Assembly (NCBI RefSeq): GCF_022763345.1
Contig: NZ_JALEGS010000020.1
Coordinates: forward strand, 62,001 to 126,000
Length of the DNA: 64,000 nucleotides
Source of the DNA: Phaeodactylibacter sp.
GTDB lineage: Bacteria > Bacteroidota > Bacteroidia > Chitinophagales > Saprospiraceae
Reading direction: 5' to 3'
Under the pieces are notes generated by a model. That model worked only from the letters and a program-made list of their open reading frames with translations, was not told where the DNA came from and ran no database searches. Both the position numbers and the translations under genes were made by a program. Shown one piece after another: positions 53,880 to 62,204 of the stretch (position 1 is the stretch's first letter; the number at the start of each line of letters is the position of its first letter).

Positions 53880-55409
53880 ATGAAATTATTAACCAAAGCA
53901 CTTTTACTGCTGCTGCTGGTACAGGTACCTCTCAGTGCGCAGTTGTTCAATATTGCTGAAGATTTGGGGTATGTGAACAACCGGTTTGAAAGGGTGATTG
54001 TCCATAATGATACGATTGTTGCTGTTGGCTTAGCCAGCACGGACTCTCTGGAAAGAGGTGTTTTAATTGCCTTGTATGATTCCACAGGACAGCAGATAGC
54101 CAGCAGAATATTGACAGATATTGAAGGTGAAGGCTTATATATGCTCCATAATGCAGGTGGAGTGGTACCGGCAAATAATGGAGGATATATAATAATAACT
54201 TATTCTATTCGCTTCAACGCTATTTTTATTAAATTGGATGCATACCTCAACGAAGAATTTCGTTATGAATACACCGACATTGAGGAAGGTGCCAATCACA
54301 ACTACTACGACCCTATCCCTTTTGGGGAGGGCTATTTACTTTACGGATATATAGACCGGGACAATGATTTGCCAGACCCCTTCGTGCGAATTGTGGACGA
54401 GCAGGGGCAGACACTCCGGCTCAACTTTTACGGGGAGTATGAGAGCAGGGACATCTACCAAGATGCTCAATTGATTGGCGATTCTATTTTGGTAGCTGGT
54501 GGGCAGCGAATAGTCAATGCAAGCTCAACCCAGGGCATTAATTTCTTCGACCGGATCCGGGTATCCGATGGCACCCTTTTAGATAGCTGGGAATCATCGG
54601 TCAATCCGGACATGGGCTGGCTGCGGCAGCTCTTTGTCCTGGAAGACGGCGATATCATCACCATCGGGCAGCAGCCCCTGGAGATAATCGATGAGAATAC
54701 CTTTATTGTACAGCCAATGTTGACCCGACTGAACGGCAACTTTGAAACCGTATGGCAGCAGCCCATATGGAGATCGGGCTACCATATATGGAGAGATGGC
54801 CTATATGAAATCCAACAGGTATCCGATGGTTATTTTGTAGGGTCCGGGCATTTGAGTACCGAGATTGATGGTGACTTAACCCGGGCTGGTTGGCTGTTCA
54901 AGTTTACTGCTTTTGGGGACTCCCTTTGGTCGCGTTACTATCTGCCCCCCTTTGAAATTGAAGGCAACCCTCAAATTGGCGGCAGCTTTTTCAACTTTGG
55001 AGAACTCTCAAGTGGTCATCTGGTCAGTGGTGGGACGGCAAGCGGCGATGGCCCTCAGCGCCGCTGCTGGATCATCAAAACGGATGCCAATGGGTGTCAG
55101 GGGGAGGCGCCCTGTGAGGTGCTTACGGGTGTGGCAGAGGCGGAGCCGATGGAGGAGCCGGGCATGCGGGTGTTTCCCAACCCCGCCTCCCGCCACATCA
55201 CCGTCGCCTGGCCGGGCGCAGCGCCTACAGGAACGGGGCACTTTACGCTCTACAATATGCAGGGGCAGTCGGTATGGTCGGTCACTAAACCATCTGCACC
55301 AGAAGTGCCACTACAGTTGCCGGATTTACCGCCGGGCGTGTATGCCCTGCGCGTGGAAGTGGAGGGGCAGGCTTGGGTGGAACGGGTGGTTATCCAGGAT
55401 AAAGATTAA
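53880..55409 (+). CDS. T9SS-exported protein, propeller-like
   Basis: The 509-residue protein starts with a signal peptide (LLTKALLLLLLVQVPLSAQ) and ends with a T9SS sorting domain (MRVFPNPASRHITVAWPG, YNMQGQSVWSV, GVYALRVEVEGQAWV). The middle has repeats reminiscent of beta-propeller blades (NNRFERVIVHNDTIVAVGLA, NNGGYIIITYSIR, LLYGYIDRDNDLPDP, EDGDIITIGQQPLEI). Such proteins often bind carbohydrate or host surfaces, but no specific ligand is suggested. It lies 11 bases after the preceding T9SS gene, so they form an operon. Confidence 0.85.
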   Translation: MKLLTKALLLLLLVQVPLSAQLFNIAEDLGYVNNRFERVIVHNDTIVAVGLASTDSLERGVLIALYDSTGQQIASRILTDIEGEGLYMLHNAGGVVPANNGGYIIITYSIRFNAIFIKLDAYLNEEFRYEYTDIEEGANHNYYDPIPFGEGYLLYGYIDRDNDLPDPFVRIVDEQGQTLRLNFYGEYESRDIYQDAQLIGDSILVAGGQRIVNASSTQGINFFDRIRVSDGTLLDSWESSVNPDMGWLRQLFVLEDGDIITIGQQPLEIIDENTFIVQPMLTRLNGNFETVWQQPIWRSGYHIWRDGLYEIQQVSDGYFVGSGHLSTEIDGDLTRAGWLFKFTAFGDSLWSRYYLPPFEIEGNPQIGGSFFNFGELSSGHLVSGGTASGDGPQRRCWIIKTDANGCQGEAPCEVLTGVAEAEPMEEPGMRVFPNPASRHITVAWPGAAPTGTGHFTLYNMQGQSVWSVTKPSAPEVPLQLPDLPPGVYALRVEVEGQAWVERVVIQDKD

Positions 55410-55420
55410 CCGACTTCTCG

Positions 55421-55657
55421 GCCTAAGCCAGTTAGGGTGTACTTTAAGCCTGAGGCACCCCTGTGAGTACGCCCTAACTTTTGATCTGCAAGGAAAACTA
55501 CGCCCGGCGAAAGAAGTGCGCCGGGCGATGCAAATTGGCGCGCCTAAGCCAGTTAGGGTGTACTTTAAGCCCGAGCTACCCCTGTGAGTACGCCCTAACT
55601 TTTGCCCCTCTTCAGTTAAGGTGTACTTTGCGAGCCCAAGTATGGGTGCGCCCTAAC
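55421..55657. repeat. Array of near-identical 63-bp hairpin repeats
   Basis: Two copies (55421-55483 and 55542-55604) differ at three positions, and a third degenerate copy lies at 55612-55657. Each has GTTAGGGTGTAC near one end and GAGTACGCCCTAAC near the other, so each unit folds into a long hairpin. Between copies 1 and 2 lies another perfect hairpin, CGCCCGGCG (55501-55509) / CGCCGGGCG (55519-55527). The array stands just after the T9SS operon. The dense hairpins may act as transcription terminators or as REP-like mobile elements. Confidence 0.85.
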
Positions 55658-55717
55658 ATAGGGTTAAAGGGTTCAGGTATAACCGGCTTCCCAGGTCTGT
55701 CAGTATGGTACGGGGCA

Positions 55718-55751
55718 GTCCATACGGACAGGTCCATACGAGGTCCATACG
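55718..55751 (+). repeat. Three copies of GTCCATACG
   Basis: GTCCATACG occurs at 55718-55726, 55732-55740 and 55743-55751, spaced 14 and 11 bases. It may be a short tandem duplication or a protein-binding cluster. The spacing is not that of a CRISPR array. Region 55410-55888 otherwise holds only hairpins. Confidence 0.5.
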
Positions 55752-55828
55752 GATGTATATTGGCGTTTCCAAACTACGTCGGACGAAGAGTACGCCCGGC
55801 GCGGGCGCCTCACCGGGTGCACCCAAAC

Positions 55829-55855
55829 AAAAACCCCGATCCAAAGGGACCGGGG
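55829..55855 (-). terminator. Terminator of the acyl-CoA dehydrogenase gene
   Basis: On the minus strand CCCCGGTCC pairs with GGATCGGGG (one G-U pair) around CTTT, followed by five T (55833-55829). Confidence 0.75.
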
Positions 55856-55888
55856 CTTTCAACCTATCTAGCATTGTCTACAAAAATC

Positions 55889-57694
55889 TTAGAAGCAGTA
55901 GCCGTTCGCTTCAATCATGCGGTCGGCAATCATGCGGCGGGCTTTCTTGACGTTGGTCGGTGTGTACTTGGTGAAGCGCTTCAGGCCCATCAGCATGGTG
56001 CGCAGCAGGTCGCCTTCGGCAAAGGAAACCAGCGCATCCGTGCCGTTTTTGTGGATACGGGCGGTGGCATCGGTCATAAAGACTTTCAGCATGGCGTCGT
56101 ATACTTCCTGTGGCTGCTCCTTGTTGTCCATCCCCGCTAATTTCTCCACCCGAATCAGCATAGATTCTGCGGTGAGGGTGTCGAGCAGCATATCGGAGAC
56201 ATTCATGATGATCTCCTGCTCTTCCTTGAGGTTGAGCTCGCCGTCCATTTGCATTTTGGCAGCAGCACCAGCGGTCATCAGTACGGCTTTTTTGAACTCC
56301 TTGATCGCTTTCTTCTCGGCGGCGTAGGCGCCCTCGGGCTGATCAAAGGAAGGCATAGACGCCAGTTCCTTCTGTACTTCCCAGGCTGGCCCGACGATAT
56401 CGAGGTTGCCCTTCAGCGCGCGGCGGAACAGCATATCGATGGAAAGCATGCGGTTGATTTCGTTGGTGCCTTCGTAGATGCGGTTAATGCGGGCGTCGCG
56501 GTAGGCGCGGGCAGCGGTGCCTTCTTCAGAGTAGCCCATACCACCGTGTACCTGCACGGTCTCGTCGACTACATAGTCCAGTACTTCTGAGCCGAGCACT
56601 TTGAGCAGGGCGCACTCGATGGCGTATTCTTCGGCTGCTTCGAGCTTAGCTTCTGCAAAGGTTTTTCCTTCTGCCATCAGAGCCTTATTCTTTTCCTGCA
56701 GGAGATGAGATACGCGGTACATGGCGCTCTCCGCTGCGAAAATCTGAGTGGCCTGCTCGCCCAGCTTGTGCTTGATAGCGCCAAAGTTGGCAATCGGCTG
56801 CTTGAACTGAATGCGCTCGTTGGCATACTGCACGGCAGTTTCAGCGCTTTTCTTGGCACCGCCCACACAGAGTGCGCACAGCTTAAAGCGGCCAATATTC
56901 AGGGCATTAAAGGCAATGAGGTGGCCTTTGCCAATTTCGCCCAGTACATTTTCTTTAGGCACTTTCACGTTCTCAAAGAAGACCTGACGGGTGGAAGAGC
57001 CCTTGATGCCCAGCTTTTTCTCTTCTGCGCCCAGGGTTAGCCCCTCAGAATCGCGCTCCACGATGAAGCCGGTAAACTTATCGCCGTCAATCTGTGCGAA
57101 AACAATGAAAATGTCTGCAAAGCCAGCATTGGAAATCCACATCTTCTGGCCATTGATGACATAGTGGTTGCCATCCTCGCTCAGATCCGCCCGGGTTTTG
57201 GCGGCCAGGGCATCAGAACCGGAACTTGGCTCCGTCAGACAGTAAGCGGCTTTCAGTTCGCCATTGATTAGGCGCGGCAGGTAAGCGGCTTTCTGTGACT
57301 CATCGCCAAAGTAGAGAATGGGCAGCATGCCAATGCCAGTGTGAGCGGCATAAGAAACGGTGAACGCAGCGGCCGGGCCAAAAACATCACAAATCATGGT
57401 GTTGGTGTTGGTGTCCAGTTGCATACCACCATATTCCTCGGGCATGTGAGAACCCAGCAGGCCGAGTTCTGCCATTTTTTCCAACAGCTGTGGGGCCAGC
57501 CCTTCTTCCTGCGCCTCAATGCGGTCGATGTTTGGGAGGATTTCTGTATTCAAAAAGTCCCTTACCGTATCGCGGATCATGAGCTGTTCCTCATTCATTT
57601 CTTCCGGGATGAAGGTCGCCTCCGGGCCGGGCGTATCGCTGATCAGGAATTCGCCCCCCTTGAGTACATCGGTTTTGCTGAGCGTGTCTTGCAT
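55889..57694 (-). CDS. Acyl-CoA dehydrogenase, long form
   Basis: This FAD enzyme makes the first double bond in beta-oxidation. The 601-residue protein has the catalytic-domain blocks EEQLMIRDTVRDFLNTEIL, YCLTEPSSGSDALAAKTRA, WISNAGFADIFIVFAQIDGD, and QVHGGMGYSEEGTAARAYRD followed by RINRIYEGTNEINRMLSI (Glu of YEGTNEI is the usual catalytic base). About 170 extra C-terminal residues (after RRALKGNLD) form an additional helical domain, as in the long ACADs of Bacteroidota. Two operator-like sites lie upstream. No electron-transfer flavoprotein gene is adjacent. Confidence 0.96.
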   Translation of the reverse strand: MQDTLSKTDVLKGGEFLISDTPGPEATFIPEEMNEEQLMIRDTVRDFLNTEILPNIDRIEAQEEGLAPQLLEKMAELGLLGSHMPEEYGGMQLDTNTNTMICDVFGPAAAFTVSYAAHTGIGMLPILYFGDESQKAAYLPRLINGELKAAYCLTEPSSGSDALAAKTRADLSEDGNHYVINGQKMWISNAGFADIFIVFAQIDGDKFTGFIVERDSEGLTLGAEEKKLGIKGSSTRQVFFENVKVPKENVLGEIGKGHLIAFNALNIGRFKLCALCVGGAKKSAETAVQYANERIQFKQPIANFGAIKHKLGEQATQIFAAESAMYRVSHLLQEKNKALMAEGKTFAEAKLEAAEEYAIECALLKVLGSEVLDYVVDETVQVHGGMGYSEEGTAARAYRDARINRIYEGTNEINRMLSIDMLFRRALKGNLDIVGPAWEVQKELASMPSFDQPEGAYAAEKKAIKEFKKAVLMTAGAAAKMQMDGELNLKEEQEIIMNVSDMLLDTLTAESMLIRVEKLAGMDNKEQPQEVYDAMLKVFMTDATARIHKNGTDALVSFAEGDLLRTMLMGLKRFTKYTPTNVKKARRMIADRMIEANGYCF

Positions 57695-57820
57695 GGTAAA
57701 ATCTTATTTTAGTAGCCTAATGCTTCGTTAAAGTTGCTGAGTTATGGAGCTTGAAAACCACTCCGGATTCGCCTATAGTTTGTTTAAAAAGGCTTGATTT
57801 GTAGCGCCTTGTAAATCATT

Positions 57821-57836
57821 CAGCGAATTTTCGCTA
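57821..57836. promoter_or_regulatory. Operator-like site upstream of acyl-CoA dehydrogenase, site 1
   Basis: The minus strand reads TAGCGAAAATTCGCTG, matching 48417-48432 at 15 of 16 positions. It lies 127 bases upstream of the acyl-CoA dehydrogenase start. Confidence 0.6.
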
Positions 57837-57884
57837 CTAATTTAGGGGCTTATCGGCAGAAAGTAAAGGATAAGGGCTGAAATT

Positions 57885-57900
57885 TTGCGAATTTTCGCTA
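57885..57900. promoter_or_regulatory. Operator-like site upstream of acyl-CoA dehydrogenase, site 2
   Basis: The minus strand reads TAGCGAAAATTCGCAA, matching 48417-48432 at 14 of 16 positions, 64 bases further upstream than site 1. The rest of 57695-58009 shows no gene. Confidence 0.55.
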
Positions 57901-57950
57901 AATCGTGACTTTGGTCCGTGTTTTGGCGGTTTATAGAACGATTTTCCAAT

Positions 57951-57986
57951 AAAAAAAGCCCCGGCGCACCACAGCACCGGGACTTT
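57951..57986 (-). terminator. Terminator after the PAS-MenA gene
   Basis: On the minus strand a GC-rich stem (GTCCCGG / CCGGGGC with one mismatch) is followed by seven T (57957-57951). Confidence 0.75.
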
Positions 57987-58009
57987 CAGATCAAACCAAA
58001 ACGTATTTT

Positions 58010-59278
58010 TTATCCTATTATCAAGGCGAGTGTTGTCAGCAGACCGGTCAGTGCGCTGAGGGCTATCGTATTTTTGTTGGAAGTCACCAGCTCCCGGTCC
58101 TGATAGTGCTCCCGAACATGCCGGAAGATCAAAATGCCTGCAACCAGCGAAGCAACGCTCACGCCAATCAGCCAGGGATTGGTATCAGGCAGGAACCAGA
58201 CAATTGCGAGATTAGACAGGAAAGCCATAATCAGTATCGACAGGTAGATATAGGTGCTCTTTTCCTTGCCGAAGGTAACGACGAGGTGGTTTTTGCCGGT
58301 TTTAGCATCTGACTCCGCATCCGGAAACTCATTGATGAGTAGGATATTGGCAGTCAGCAGGCCCACAGGCAGTCCAATCAGGAACGCCATTGGGGAAAGC
58401 TGTTGCGTTACCACATAAACAATACCCAGAGTGACCAGGGGGCCAAATGCCAATGCAATCCCCAGTTCTCCCAACCCTTTACGGGCGACCAGGCGCACCG
58501 GAGGCGCGGTATACAAATAGCCGATAGCCAGTCCCGCCAGCCCAATCAGTAACGTCACCCAACCGGTGACTGCTGTCAGGTAAAGACCGATGAGTGTCGC
58601 ACCGGCAATCAGCGCCAGACCCAGGCGTTTAGTACCTTCGAGGGTAATTAGCCCGAGCTCTATAGCCCGGCTGCCGCCAGAAAATTGCAGGAAATAGTCG
58701 TTATTCGCCCCATCGGTGCCGTCTTTGACATCGAAGTAGTCGTTCATGACGTTGCTGCCGAGGTGGAGCAGGGCCACGCCAATCACTGCAAGGGAAAACA
58801 ACCACCAGTTGAACGCACCGGGCGTACCCAGCTCGTAGTGATAAGCATACGCGCCTCCTATGAACGCTGGCATCAGCACTGCCGACAGAAAGGGCATACG
58901 TGTGATCGCCAGTGCTTTGATCAGCTTGGTGGAGAACTTAATAGTTGGGTTGACCTCCTCCTCAATCACTTCAGTCACCCCGCAATAACCGGTTTGCCCG
59001 TTGTCCTTACCATTGGCAAAAGTGGGCGTAACGCGGATTTTGGCATTGAATGGCGTGCCATCTTTACGCACAAATTTGGTTTTGGCGGTGTACTTGCCGT
59101 GCTTACTGGCTTCATCGAGCCAGACTGGCACATTTTGGAGCACTATCTCTCCCGGAGAAAAGACAGAAACCCGCTCTTTCCCGATGACCTCATCCGCAGG
59201 ATACCCGAACATTTCTTCTGCGCCTTTATTAAAGGTCTCAATCCGACCCTCCATATCACAGGTGATGACACTTTTCAT
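58010..59278 (-). CDS. MenA-like prenyltransferase with N-terminal PAS domain
   Basis: MenA-type enzymes join the polyprenyl tail to dihydroxynaphthoate in menaquinone synthesis. The 422-residue protein starts with a PAS sensory domain (residues 1-110: ITCDMEGRIETFNKGAEEMF, DEVIGKERVSVFSPGE, KFVRKDGTPFNAKIRVTP). The rest is a UbiA-superfamily membrane domain with eight or nine spans, the first Asp motif NVMNDYFDVKDGTDG and the second DAESDAKTGKNHLVVTFGK. Known MenA proteins are about 300 residues and lack PAS. A sensor attached to a quinone-pathway enzyme suggests direct redox control. Other UbiA substrates (chlorophyll-like or aromatic) cannot be excluded. The TspO-like gene lies 75 bases upstream on the same strand. 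Confidence 0.9.
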   Translation of the reverse strand: MKSVITCDMEGRIETFNKGAEEMFGYPADEVIGKERVSVFSPGEIVLQNVPVWLDEASKHGKYTAKTKFVRKDGTPFNAKIRVTPTFANGKDNGQTGYCGVTEVIEEEVNPTIKFSTKLIKALAITRMPFLSAVLMPAFIGGAYAYHYELGTPGAFNWWLFSLAVIGVALLHLGSNVMNDYFDVKDGTDGANNDYFLQFSGGSRAIELGLITLEGTKRLGLALIAGATLIGLYLTAVTGWVTLLIGLAGLAIGYLYTAPPVRLVARKGLGELGIALAFGPLVTLGIVYVVTQQLSPMAFLIGLPVGLLTANILLINEFPDAESDAKTGKNHLVVTFGKEKSTYIYLSILIMAFLSNLAIVWFLPDTNPWLIGVSVASLVAGILIFRHVREHYQDRELVTSNKNTIALSALTGLLTTLALIIG

Positions 59279-59353
59279 ATTTTAAATTCGTTATTTTCAG
59301 TAATTTTTGAAAGTATAACACGCAAGCTGAATTTTGGTTCTTCCGCAAGGCGA

Positions 59354-59836
59354 TTAAGCACTCATTATTTGCGTGTATACCTGATAAATATGATAGTTGT
59401 TAAAGGCGAAGACCACTGCGCCTAAGAAACAGGGTGCCATGAGCCAGCCTGCAGCCTTGTGGTGCCGGTAGAATTGCAGACCTGCGACTCCAATAGCCGA
59501 CGCCACGACAATCATATCGATAAATGCAGCAAGTGGAGATTGCAGCCCGAAAAAGAGCAGCGACCAGCTGCTGCTGAACAGCATGACGCCAACGTAGGCA
59601 AAGGCCGGCCAGAAGATTTCGTGCAGTGACCGGTTTTTCCAGACGAGCCAAAAGGCAAAGCTGCTTGTGAGGTACAGCACGATTTCCGCGACATCGACCT
59701 GCTGGAAAGTAAACGTCCAGGCATTGGCCTGTACTTCGTCGTACCAGTCGGGTATCTGAAAAAGGTTATTCAAGCCGAACGCTCCAATACTAAACAGAAG
59801 AACGGGAAATAGCTTTTCGTACTTAGGTGTGTCCAT
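59354..59836 (-). CDS. TspO/MBR-like membrane protein
   Basis: The 160-residue protein has five predicted spans. Its C-terminal half matches TspO family features: VGVMLFSSSWSLLFFGLQSP (the Trp-Ser-x-Leu-Phe-Phe block), a span with AAFIDMIVVASAIGVAGL, and LMAPCFLGAVVFAFNNYHIYQV, which corresponds to the family's PYLxWVxFAxxLNxxI segment. TspO proteins bind tetrapyrroles and sense oxygen or light. It lies 75 bases before the PAS-MenA gene and is likely co-transcribed. The N-terminal WxxLxxP motifs are weak, so distant family membership is the safest call. Confidence 0.7.
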   Translation of the reverse strand: MDTPKYEKLFPVLLFSIGAFGLNNLFQIPDWYDEVQANAWTFTFQQVDVAEIVLYLTSSFAFWLVWKNRSLHEIFWPAFAYVGVMLFSSSWSLLFFGLQSPLAAFIDMIVVASAIGVAGLQFYRHHKAAGWLMAPCFLGAVVFAFNNYHIYQVYTQIMSA

Positions 59837-59904
59837 TGTTTTGATTTTCAGTTACTAATGCATGTGTAACTGGAACAAGGACAGGGCGCAGATGTTGGAT
59901 TTTG

Positions 59905-60789
59905 CTACGGTCGGCTGATTTTGAAGCTTAGTGCGCCAAGTGGGAACGGGCTGTAATAGAAGCCCCCGGCATTCCAGCCAAGCGGGTAGGTAAGGTTGAA
60001 GTCCAACCGCCGGCCAATGAGCTGTATGCCGGGTAGGACAACAGTGCCTTCTATGGGGGCACCGGTCAGTATTTCTGCCTGTAGGGCGAAAAAAGATTTG
60101 ACCGACCAGTTCATATTCAGGGTGTAGACCGGTGAGGGGCGCAGGTTGCCCTCCACCTGTACCATTGCCAACCCTGTCGAGAGGTTGCGGCTCCGAGAGC
60201 CCACAGAGAAAGTAGCATGGTAGAAATTATGGGTGGAAAAACTGCCTTCGTAATCGGGCAGGTTCAGAAAAATGCCACCGATCCCTACGTTGATCAGGTC
60301 CTTTCGGATGGGGATGCTGAACTTTGGGGCGATGGCATAGGTGAAAGTATGGTCAGAGGCGGTTAAAATACTGGAAGCAATATCGAAGCCGGCACCGATA
60401 GAAAAGTAATCGGTTAGGCCAACCGCTGCAAAGTTGGCCGTGAGCATATAGGAGCGCCAGTAAACCTCGCCCTTTTTCAGCCCGTAACCGGTATTGGGGC
60501 CAATCTGATTCAGGTAACTGCCTACCGGCGGGCTCCAAAGCCCCAGGGTATCCATACGATGGATTTGATCTTGGTTGATCATCGTTTCCCGCCGGGCATC
60601 TTTAAGCCATAACTGGTACCCGCTACTGTCCTGCCGCACACTACGCCCCTTCAGGGCACGCCCGTCCACCGTAGTAATGAGGACTTCGTAGTCTGGCGTG
60701 AACTGAGCTGCCGCAACAGCAGGGAACAGGCTCATGAGGAAGAAGAAAAGGCCGGAAAGCCGTGAAACACTCCAACAGGGCATTGACAT
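59905..60789 (-). CDS. Exported beta-rich protein, possibly outer-membrane
   Basis: The 294-residue protein has a signal peptide (LSGLFFFLMSLFPAVAAAQ), an N-terminal small beta domain (residues 25-85: DYEVLITTVDGRALKGRSVR), and a region of amphipathic strands (FSIGAGFDIASSIL, LINVGIGGIFLNLP, FNLTYPLGWNAGG) ending in a Phe-containing strand (LGALSFKISRP), suggesting an outer-membrane barrel. No family is recognised. It precedes hutI's stop by 19 bases on the same strand, so they may be co-transcribed. Confidence 0.75.
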   Translation of the reverse strand: MSMPCWSVSRLSGLFFFLMSLFPAVAAAQFTPDYEVLITTVDGRALKGRSVRQDSSGYQLWLKDARRETMINQDQIHRMDTLGLWSPPVGSYLNQIGPNTGYGLKKGEVYWRSYMLTANFAAVGLTDYFSIGAGFDIASSILTASDHTFTYAIAPKFSIPIRKDLINVGIGGIFLNLPDYEGSFSTHNFYHATFSVGSRSRNLSTGLAMVQVEGNLRPSPVYTLNMNWSVKSFFALQAEILTGAPIEGTVVLPGIQLIGRRLDFNLTYPLGWNAGGFYYSPFPLGALSFKISRP

Positions 60790-60808
60790 CTCGGGTAATT
60801 TAAGTAAG

Positions 60809-62071
60809 TCAGTCTATAAACACAGACCGCTTATCAACCCGGCATTGCCCATCGATATAGACGCGCTCCACCAGATCGGTGCCGAATGCGTAAGGCAGGT
60901 ACGCCAACGAGGGCAGGGGAGCAGTAAGTACAAAACTGCCGCGTTTGCCCATGGCTATACTGCCGAGTTCGGCTTCCAGCTCCATCGCTTTGGCCCCATT
61001 CAGCGTGGCGGCACAGATTGCCTCTTCGGGCAACATGCCACACTTCAGGCAAGCGAGGGATAGCACGAACTGCATCCGTCCCGAAGGGGTTGACCCCGGG
61101 TTGTAATCCGAGGCTAGAGCAACGGGCAAGCCAGCATCAATCAGTTTACGGGCGGGTTGATAGTGTCCTCCAATGAAGAAGGGGGCCGAGGGCAAAAGGG
61201 TTGGGATGCTTTGCCCATTTTTTAGGATGTCCAACTCCGCATCCGAGACGACTTCCAGATGGTCTACCGAAACAGCACCATGGGCTACCGCTGCTTCAAT
61301 GCCACCCATGCTGTTGAATTGGTTGGTGTGTACTTTGGCTTTCAGGCCATATTTGGCGCCGGCTTCCATGACCCGCTCCATTTCGGCAACGGTAAAGAAC
61401 CCTTTCTCGCAGAAGGCATCCACATAATCCGCCAGATTTTCTTCCGCGATGCGGGGCAGCATTTCGTTGACGATGAGGTCGAGGTAAGCTTTGCGGTCAG
61501 ATTGGTAAGCCGGCGGTAGGGCATGAGCACCAAGGAAGGTCGATTTGACGGGGATAGGTGCCTTTTCGCCCAACCGGCGGATGACACGGAGCATTTTGAG
61601 CTCGCTCTCTACAGTCAGCCCGTAGCCGCTTTTGATTTCAATGGCCCCTGTACCATAGCTGATGACCTCGCGGAGGCGCCCCCATGCAGACTCGAACAGT
61701 TCCGCTTCAGAAGCCTCCTGCAACCGGCGGGCGGAGTTGAGAATGCCACCGCCCCGGCGGGCAATTTCTTCGTAGCTGAGCCCTTTGATACGGTCCACAA
61801 ATTCTTCTTCCCGGCTGCGGGCAAATACCAGGTGGGTATGGGAGTCGCACCATGCGGGCAAAACAGCACGCCCGCTGCAGTCCACTACTTCATCAGCTTG
61901 GTCCGGGCAGGTTTCCATGGGGCCAAAGTTGCCGATGTTGCCTTTTTCGATGAGCAAAAAAGCATCTTCTATTACCGGTATTTGCTGCATGGCAGTGCCG
62001 GCGTAAAAAGCCCGAGGGTGAGTCTCTGCGAGCGCGAGGAAACGAATGTTGCGGAGAAGGAGGCTGGACAT
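60809..62071 (-). CDS. hutI: Imidazolonepropionase
   Basis: HutI hydrolyses imidazolone-5-propanoate to N-formimino-glutamate in histidine breakdown. The 420-residue amidohydrolase (start MSSLLLRNIRFLALAETHP; the frame extends 19 codons upstream without family similarity) has the metal-binding motif WCDSHTHLVFARSREEEF (HxH), GTGAIEIKSGYGL, HALPPAYQ, FCEKGFFTVAEM, HTNQFNSMG, and SDYNPGSTPS with the C-terminal catalytic Asp. Other hut genes are not in the window. A terminator of the upstream gene overlaps its leader. Confidence 0.97.
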   Translation of the reverse strand: MSSLLLRNIRFLALAETHPRAFYAGTAMQQIPVIEDAFLLIEKGNIGNFGPMETCPDQADEVVDCSGRAVLPAWCDSHTHLVFARSREEEFVDRIKGLSYEEIARRGGGILNSARRLQEASEAELFESAWGRLREVISYGTGAIEIKSGYGLTVESELKMLRVIRRLGEKAPIPVKSTFLGAHALPPAYQSDRKAYLDLIVNEMLPRIAEENLADYVDAFCEKGFFTVAEMERVMEAGAKYGLKAKVHTNQFNSMGGIEAAVAHGAVSVDHLEVVSDAELDILKNGQSIPTLLPSAPFFIGGHYQPARKLIDAGLPVALASDYNPGSTPSGRMQFVLSLACLKCGMLPEEAICAATLNGAKAMELEAELGSIAMGKRGSFVLTAPLPSLAYLPYAFGTDLVERVYIDGQCRVDKRSVFID

Positions 62072-62093
62072 GGTTTTCAAGTTGGTGAAGGGC

Positions 62094-62133
62094 AAAAATA
62101 AAAAACGGATGCTCTTAAAGAAGAACATCCGTT
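62094..62133 (-). terminator. Terminator between the SPOR gene and hutI
   Basis: AACGGATG (62104-62111) pairs with CATCCGTT (62126-62133). On the minus strand it is followed by a T-rich run (62103-62094). It ends the thioredoxin-SPOR gene, only 33 bases before hutI's start. Confidence 0.85.
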
Positions 62134-62204
62134 AAGCTGGGTCAGCCAGCTGGCCTGAAAATACGGGGGGTAAGGCACTTTGCTGGATCAGCTATTCCAT
62201 TCCA

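Noticed and set aside
55718..55751. Short repeats considered as a CRISPR array
   Set aside because: Only three 9-base copies with 2-5 base spacers and no cas genes nearby.
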